Source: an uncultured Clostridia bacterium (lineage in GTDB: Bacteria; Bacillota; Clostridia; Monoglobales; Firm-18). From it: a stretch of DNA of 16,073 nt. The stretch covers positions 1 to 16,073 of the forward strand of contig CALDNB010000082.1 in the NCBI GenBank assembly GCA_937914775.1, in the 5' to 3' direction. Shown one piece after another: positions 13,605 to 16,073 of this stretch. Below the pieces are notes generated by a model. The model worked only from the letters and a program-made list of their open reading frames with translations, searched no databases and was not told where the DNA came from. The first letter of the stretch is position 1; every line of letters starts with the position of its first letter. A program made the position numbers and the translations under genes.

Positions 13605-13635
13605 TAAATATGCACTAATTATTAGTGCATATTTA
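13605..13635. promoter_or_regulatory. Perfect 14-bp palindromic operator
   Basis: TAAATATGCACTAA (13605-13618), TTA, then its exact reverse complement (13622-13635). The half-site TTAGTGCA recurs at 13674-13681 before the RHH gene. It sits on the predicted transcription start of the minus-strand promoter. Most likely the binding site of the RHH protein encoded 77 bases away; this is inference. Confidence 0.75.
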
Positions 13636-13637
13636 AC

Positions 13638-13666
13638 ATTATAGCACAATTAAAGTGTAAAATCAA
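13638..13666 (-). promoter_or_regulatory. Sigma-A promoter of the 37-codon ORF
   Basis: Minus strand: TTGATT (13661-13666), 17-bp spacer, perfect TATAAT (13638-13643), extended -10 TGC. Predicted start about 13631, inside the palindrome. Same architecture (TTGATT-N17-TATAAT) as the promoter at 8651 that faces the XRE gene. Confidence 0.8.
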
Positions 13667-13711
13667 TGTATATTTAGTGCAATTTTAGTTATTATATATT
13701 GAGGTGATTTT

Positions 13712-13906
13712 ATGAGTAAGCAAAAGCATTTAAGTATTCGCTGCGACAGTGATATACTTAACAAGTTTTATTATGTATCAAAATACAACGGAAGAAGCGG
13801 TAGCGGTCAGATATTATATATGATTCGTTCTGTTGTTGAACAATTTGAAAAAGATAACGGAAAGATAACCAACGAAGATTTAAAAGAATTAAACTTAACA
13901 CAATAA
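13712..13906 (+). CDS. Arc-like ribbon-helix-helix DNA-binding protein
   Basis: 64 residues. GAGGTG stands 5 bases before the ATG. The beginning KHLSIRCDSDILNKFYYVSKY has the RHH pattern: a short strand with alternating polar residues (LSIRCD) that enters the major groove, helix 1 (SDILNKFYYVSKYNG), a turn (RSGSGQ) and helix 2 (ILYMIRSVVEQFEKDNG). Clostridial relatives usually read 'KHLSIRID.ELL.KL..IA...GRS.N.QIL.LIR..I..FE...G.I', so this is that family, with a cysteine at a place where Ile or Val is common. Dimers bind palindromes like that at 13605-13635, and a further half-site is 31 bases upstream of the start, so it is probably autoregulated and controls the divergent 37-codon ORF. Ended by the hairpin at 13911. 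No toxin gene of familiar type adjoins. Confidence 0.85.
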   Translation: MSKQKHLSIRCDSDILNKFYYVSKYNGRSGSGQILYMIRSVVEQFEKDNGKITNEDLKELNLTQ

Positions 13907-13910
13907 AACA

Positions 13911-13950
13911 AAACCCTCGTAATGCTTACGTATTTCGAGGGTTTCTTATT
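13911..13950 (+). terminator. Terminator of the RHH gene
   Basis: AAACCCTCG (13911-13919) pairs with CGAGGGTTT (13936-13944); the loop holds a further CGTAA/TTACG option (13918-13930). The T-run is short (TTTCTTATT). Starts 4 nt after the stop codon. Confidence 0.75.
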
Positions 13951-14043
13951 CGTTTTTCCACTTTCCTTGTACTCATTCCATAACTGATTAAATACCTGCT
14001 TTAAATCATTGTTTTTTAGAAATTTCGGCATGTTCATTAAGAC

Positions 14044-14057
14044 AAGGGGACGGTTCT
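14044..14057 (+). repeat. GGGGACGGTTCT-type intergenic repeat, copy 2
   Basis: Identical 14 bases, preceded by GAC and followed by GTTATG. Same orientation as the copy at 13275; together they bracket 770 bp holding RNA D, the 37-codon ORF and the RHH gene. Confidence 0.6.
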
Positions 14058-14092
14058 GTTATGTTATATTAGTTATCAGTTTACAGTTATGA

Positions 14093-14223
14093 ATTTGGGC
14101 GTTGCCCAAATGTTATGATATGATTGCCCAACAAATTCAACTGCACCGAAGGTGCATCATAACTGTACGAAGCACATCATAACTTATAACTTGCCGAAGA
14201 CAATCATAGTTGCCCAAGGCAAA
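14093..14223. repeat. Degenerate array of small hairpins with ATCATAACT spacers
   Basis: Non-coding stretch in the gap before the metallophosphoesterase. ATTTGGGC-GTT-GCCCAAAT (14093-14111) is a perfect 8-bp hairpin; TGCACC-GAA-GGTGCA (14142-14156) another. Then TACGAAGCACA and TTGCCGAAGACAA are decayed versions, and TTGCC-CAA-GGCAA ends the series (about 14210-14222). ATCATAACT or a close form follows several units (14157-14164, 14176-14184, 14203-14209). Not a CRISPR: units are short and differ. Could act as RNA-stabilising or weak terminating structure for the minus-strand gene, which has no other terminator. The rest of 13951-14092 holds no convincing gene. Confidence 0.6.
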
Positions 14224-14240
14224 GAACACTCCGCATAATT

Positions 14241-15362
14241 TTATATCTTTATTTTTTCAGTTCTTACAACTTCCTTATCCTGATTTGTAAACACCACATC
14301 TATACAATCATTATTAAGAACAAGTCCTCCGCCTTCAAACTTTTCTTCTATTCTCATAGTTGAAGTGTAAAAGGGGTTTGCGGCAACTACAATATCACAA
14401 AACTGTCCTAGATGGTCGTATTCACCGCCCACACGATATACATCTAAAAAGTGAGTATGTCCTGACATCATTACCTGGGGTTTTATATTTTCACCTATAA
14501 GTTTAGCCCACTCTTTATAAATATCCTGTTCAATATCAAAAGGCGGTTTTGTCACTTGCGTAAAGGGAACATGACAAATAACCATTTTATATTTAACACC
14601 CTGTGCCCCATACTCATTTTCTGCATTTTTTATAACATCTTTAATAAACTGTGTTTCTTCCTCACGGAAAGAATGACAGCAGATTGTGTGGCCGTATTCG
14701 GGATTACCGTCGGGTTTATCTTCACCGCAGTCAAGAACAAGTCCCCATACACACCCAACTCTGAAAGTATAGTAAGAAATTCCGTTATTTGTTGGCGAAT
14801 ACTCTGCCATTTTTTCTGCACATACACCTCTTAAATCGTGGTTACCCCGTGCAAACACTGCAGGAATTTCACCCTTTGTAATCTGCCCTGAAATAAGGTA
14901 TATAGTGTCAAGGTTTTCCACGGTACTGCAGTCATTTGGCACATCACCGTTTAATATTAAAAGGTCAAGGTCGTCACCGAAATATGTGCCGCAGTTTACA
15001 ACGGGCTCGACTTTATTATGAGCGTCGGAAACGTGGTATATATTTATGTTTTCTGTTTTTGTAAGGGGCTTAAAATCAAACTCTACCGCCACTTCCTCTT
15101 CGCACTTGGAAAAGTACGCAAGGCGTTCGTTTACAATCCTGTAGCATATTTTATATTTTTTACAACTGTCTAGTGCTTCCATAGGTACCGTCATTTTATG
15201 AAGCATAGTACCTGAACGAAGAGTTCCGTTTGAATGGTCGTAATAGTTTTTATCTCCCACCTGTGCCCACATAACAGTTTCGCAGGTTACAGGCACGAAA
15301 ATCTGGTACATATTACCTACGGCATATACTGTAGGATAAGTTTTGAATACACTGGTAAGCAT
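14241..15362 (-). CDS. Calcineurin-like metallophosphoesterase
   Basis: 373 residues; GAGGTG stands 6 bases before the ATG. All five metal-site blocks of the superfamily are present: DAH (D113, H115) in HVSDAHN, GDVPND (D140, N143), GNHD (173-176), H264 in VICHVPF, and GHTH (301-304). These bind two metal ions that activate water for phosphoester hydrolysis. Residues 1-105 precede the catalytic domain and look like an all-beta, fibronectin/purple-acid-phosphatase-like N-terminal domain (MYQIFVPVTCETVMWAQVGD...). No signal peptide, so probably cytoplasmic. Substrate unknown; fold-level relatives range from phosphodiesterases to protein phosphatases. 14 cysteines in 373 residues is high. It lies 48 bases after dac in the same direction but has its own promoter in that gap, so it can be expressed alone. 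Confidence 0.9.
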   Translation of the reverse strand: MLTSVFKTYPTVYAVGNMYQIFVPVTCETVMWAQVGDKNYYDHSNGTLRSGTMLHKMTVPMEALDSCKKYKICYRIVNERLAYFSKCEEEVAVEFDFKPLTKTENINIYHVSDAHNKVEPVVNCGTYFGDDLDLLILNGDVPNDCSTVENLDTIYLISGQITKGEIPAVFARGNHDLRGVCAEKMAEYSPTNNGISYYTFRVGCVWGLVLDCGEDKPDGNPEYGHTICCHSFREEETQFIKDVIKNAENEYGAQGVKYKMVICHVPFTQVTKPPFDIEQDIYKEWAKLIGENIKPQVMMSGHTHFLDVYRVGGEYDHLGQFCDIVVAANPFYTSTMRIEEKFEGGGLVLNNDCIDVVFTNQDKEVVRTEKIKI

Positions 15363-15379
15363 ACAATCACCTCAGCACA

Positions 15380-15408
15380 AATATACCACCGTTGTATTCA
15401 AAAGTCAA
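15380..15408 (-). promoter_or_regulatory. Sigma-A promoter of the metallophosphoesterase gene
   Basis: Minus strand: TTGACT (15403-15408), 17-bp spacer, TATATT (15380-15385) with extended -10 TGG. Starts two bases after the dac stop codon. Predicted start near 15373 gives a leader of about 11 nt with GAGGTG. Confidence 0.82.
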
Positions 15409-15410
15409 CA

Positions 15411-16073
15411 TCAATCGTTATTATATCCCCAGCATTTAAGCATATTTACGAAGATTTTTCCAAAAGACAATCTCGGTACAGTTTCTGCATAAAAAAGCGG
15501 AACTTTTGCTACTTCAGTACCATCTTTTAAAAGTACAATTTCACCTGCTTTGTCTCCCTTGTTAACAGGTGCAGTTACATTTTCAGGCAGGTTTACTTTT
15601 CGTTCATAGCCACCGTCTGCACCTTTGGGAACAAGTTTTACATATCCGTTTCCCGTTATAACTTTAACGCTTTCCGCTTCACCTTTTAAGACCATAATAT
15701 TTGCAATTTCTTCGCCCTTCTTTACAGGCTCACTTATGGAATAATTTGCAAAGCCGTAGTTTAAAAGTGCCTTTGCAGTTTCAAATCTGTCAGTAGTAGT
15801 TTCTGCACCTAAAACTACTGCAATTAAAGTAAGTCCGTTTCTTGTAGCCGCGCCTGACACACAATACTTTGCTTTTCCCGTGGAGCCGGTTTTAATGCCT
15901 ATTGCATCGGGATAAAATCTTATCAGTTTATTGGTGTTAGAAAGTCCGAACTCACCGTTTCTTAAAGTATCCATCCATATTTTTAAAAAGGGAAGTATCT
16001 GCTCATGTTTAATTAATTCTTTTGACATTATTGCAACATCACGGGCAGAAGAATAGTGTCCGTCTTCGTCAAG
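15411..16073 (-). CDS. D-alanyl-D-alanine carboxypeptidase, C-terminal part (cut by window edge)
   Basis: Penicillin-binding enzyme (PBP5/DacF type) that trims the terminal D-Ala from peptidoglycan stem peptides outside the membrane. The last 220 residues are present; the frame is open to base 16073. At the edge it reads LDEDGHYSSARDVAIMSKEL, matching the DacF stretch after the SxN motif; then NTNKLIRFYPDAIGIKTGST with the third catalytic motif KTG (about 15885-15893), SGAATRNGLTLIAVVLGA, and the beta-rich PBP5 C-terminal domain. The end (LSFGKIFVNMLKCWGYNND) is amphipathic and could be the usual membrane-associating helix, but is short. The catalytic SxxK serine and signal peptide are outside. 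In spore formers such enzymes act in vegetative wall or in cortex; which one cannot be told here. No terminator separates it from the metallophosphoesterase gene. Confidence 0.95.
   Translation of the reverse strand, partial: LDEDGHYSSARDVAIMSKELIKHEQILPFLKIWMDTLRNGEFGLSNTNKLIRFYPDAIGIKTGSTGKAKYCVSGAATRNGLTLIAVVLGAETTTDRFETAKALLNYGFANYSISEPVKKGEEIANIMVLKGEAESVKVITGNGYVKLVPKGADGGYERKVNLPENVTAPVNKGDKAGEIVLLKDGTEVAKVPLFYAETVPRLSFGKIFVNMLKCWGYNND

Noticed and set aside
14093..14223. CRISPR array
   Set aside because: Units are under 20 nt, unequal and diverged, with near-constant rather than unique spacers; no cas genes.

Overview
The window looks like a low-GC, spore-forming member of the Clostridia (Bacillota). 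Evidence: a SipL-type spore-coat morphogenesis gene (SPOCS/DUF3794 plus LysM), an S-layer-homology protein with a YcdB-type ectodomain, a DacF-type carboxypeptidase, a one-piece tmRNA with encoded CCA, strong AGGAGG-type ribosome sites, and sigma-A promoters that nearly all read TTGACW-N17-TATnnT. Most genes are housekeeping or cell-envelope genes; the unusual material lies in the gene-poor stretches at about 8.6 kb and 12.85-14.24 kb.

Layout. Minus strand, 1-5000: the 5' part of uvrA (runs off the left edge), uvrB overlapping it by 8 nt, and sipL, with a terminator and a new promoter between sipL and uvrB. Plus strand, 5103-8322: ispE and a secreted YcdB/SLH protein, a 16-bp hairpin whose loop contains the -35 box of the next promoter, then ssrA (tmRNA) and its terminator. 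8359-8947: a small XRE repressor (minus) diverging from an unrecognised 77-residue protein (plus), with a long inverted repeat around the promoter. 8997-12853: one transcription unit with its own promoter and terminator, holding popT (DUF368), a YgjV-family membrane protein and a cytoplasmic GH95 glycosidase. 12870-13436: no convincing protein gene, but three consecutive compact units of consensus promoter, folded RNA of about 75-95 nt and U-tract, followed by a fourth, less complete one. 13479-13906: a previously unlisted 37-codon ORF (minus) and a ribbon-helix-helix gene (plus) diverging around a perfect 14-bp palindrome. 13911-14240: a terminator, a possible gene remnant and a decaying array of small hairpins. 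Minus strand, 14241-16073: a metallophosphoesterase with its own promoter, and the C-terminal part of a D-alanyl-D-alanine carboxypeptidase (runs off the right edge).

How it fits together. sipL and dac concern spore coat and cell wall, ispE makes isoprenoid precursors (the source of undecaprenyl lipid), and popT recycles undecaprenyl phosphate, so much of the window feeds the envelope. The two divergent repressor modules (XRE/77-aa and RHH/37-aa) each have a strong promoter embedded in inverted repeats and look like autoregulated accessory switches. The sRNA cluster is the best candidate for something undescribed. uvrA has lower GC and different codon choice from everything else and Bacilli-like protein sequence, suggesting replacement by transfer (or an assembly join) exactly at the uvrB-uvrA junction. 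All functional calls come from reading the sequence without database searches.
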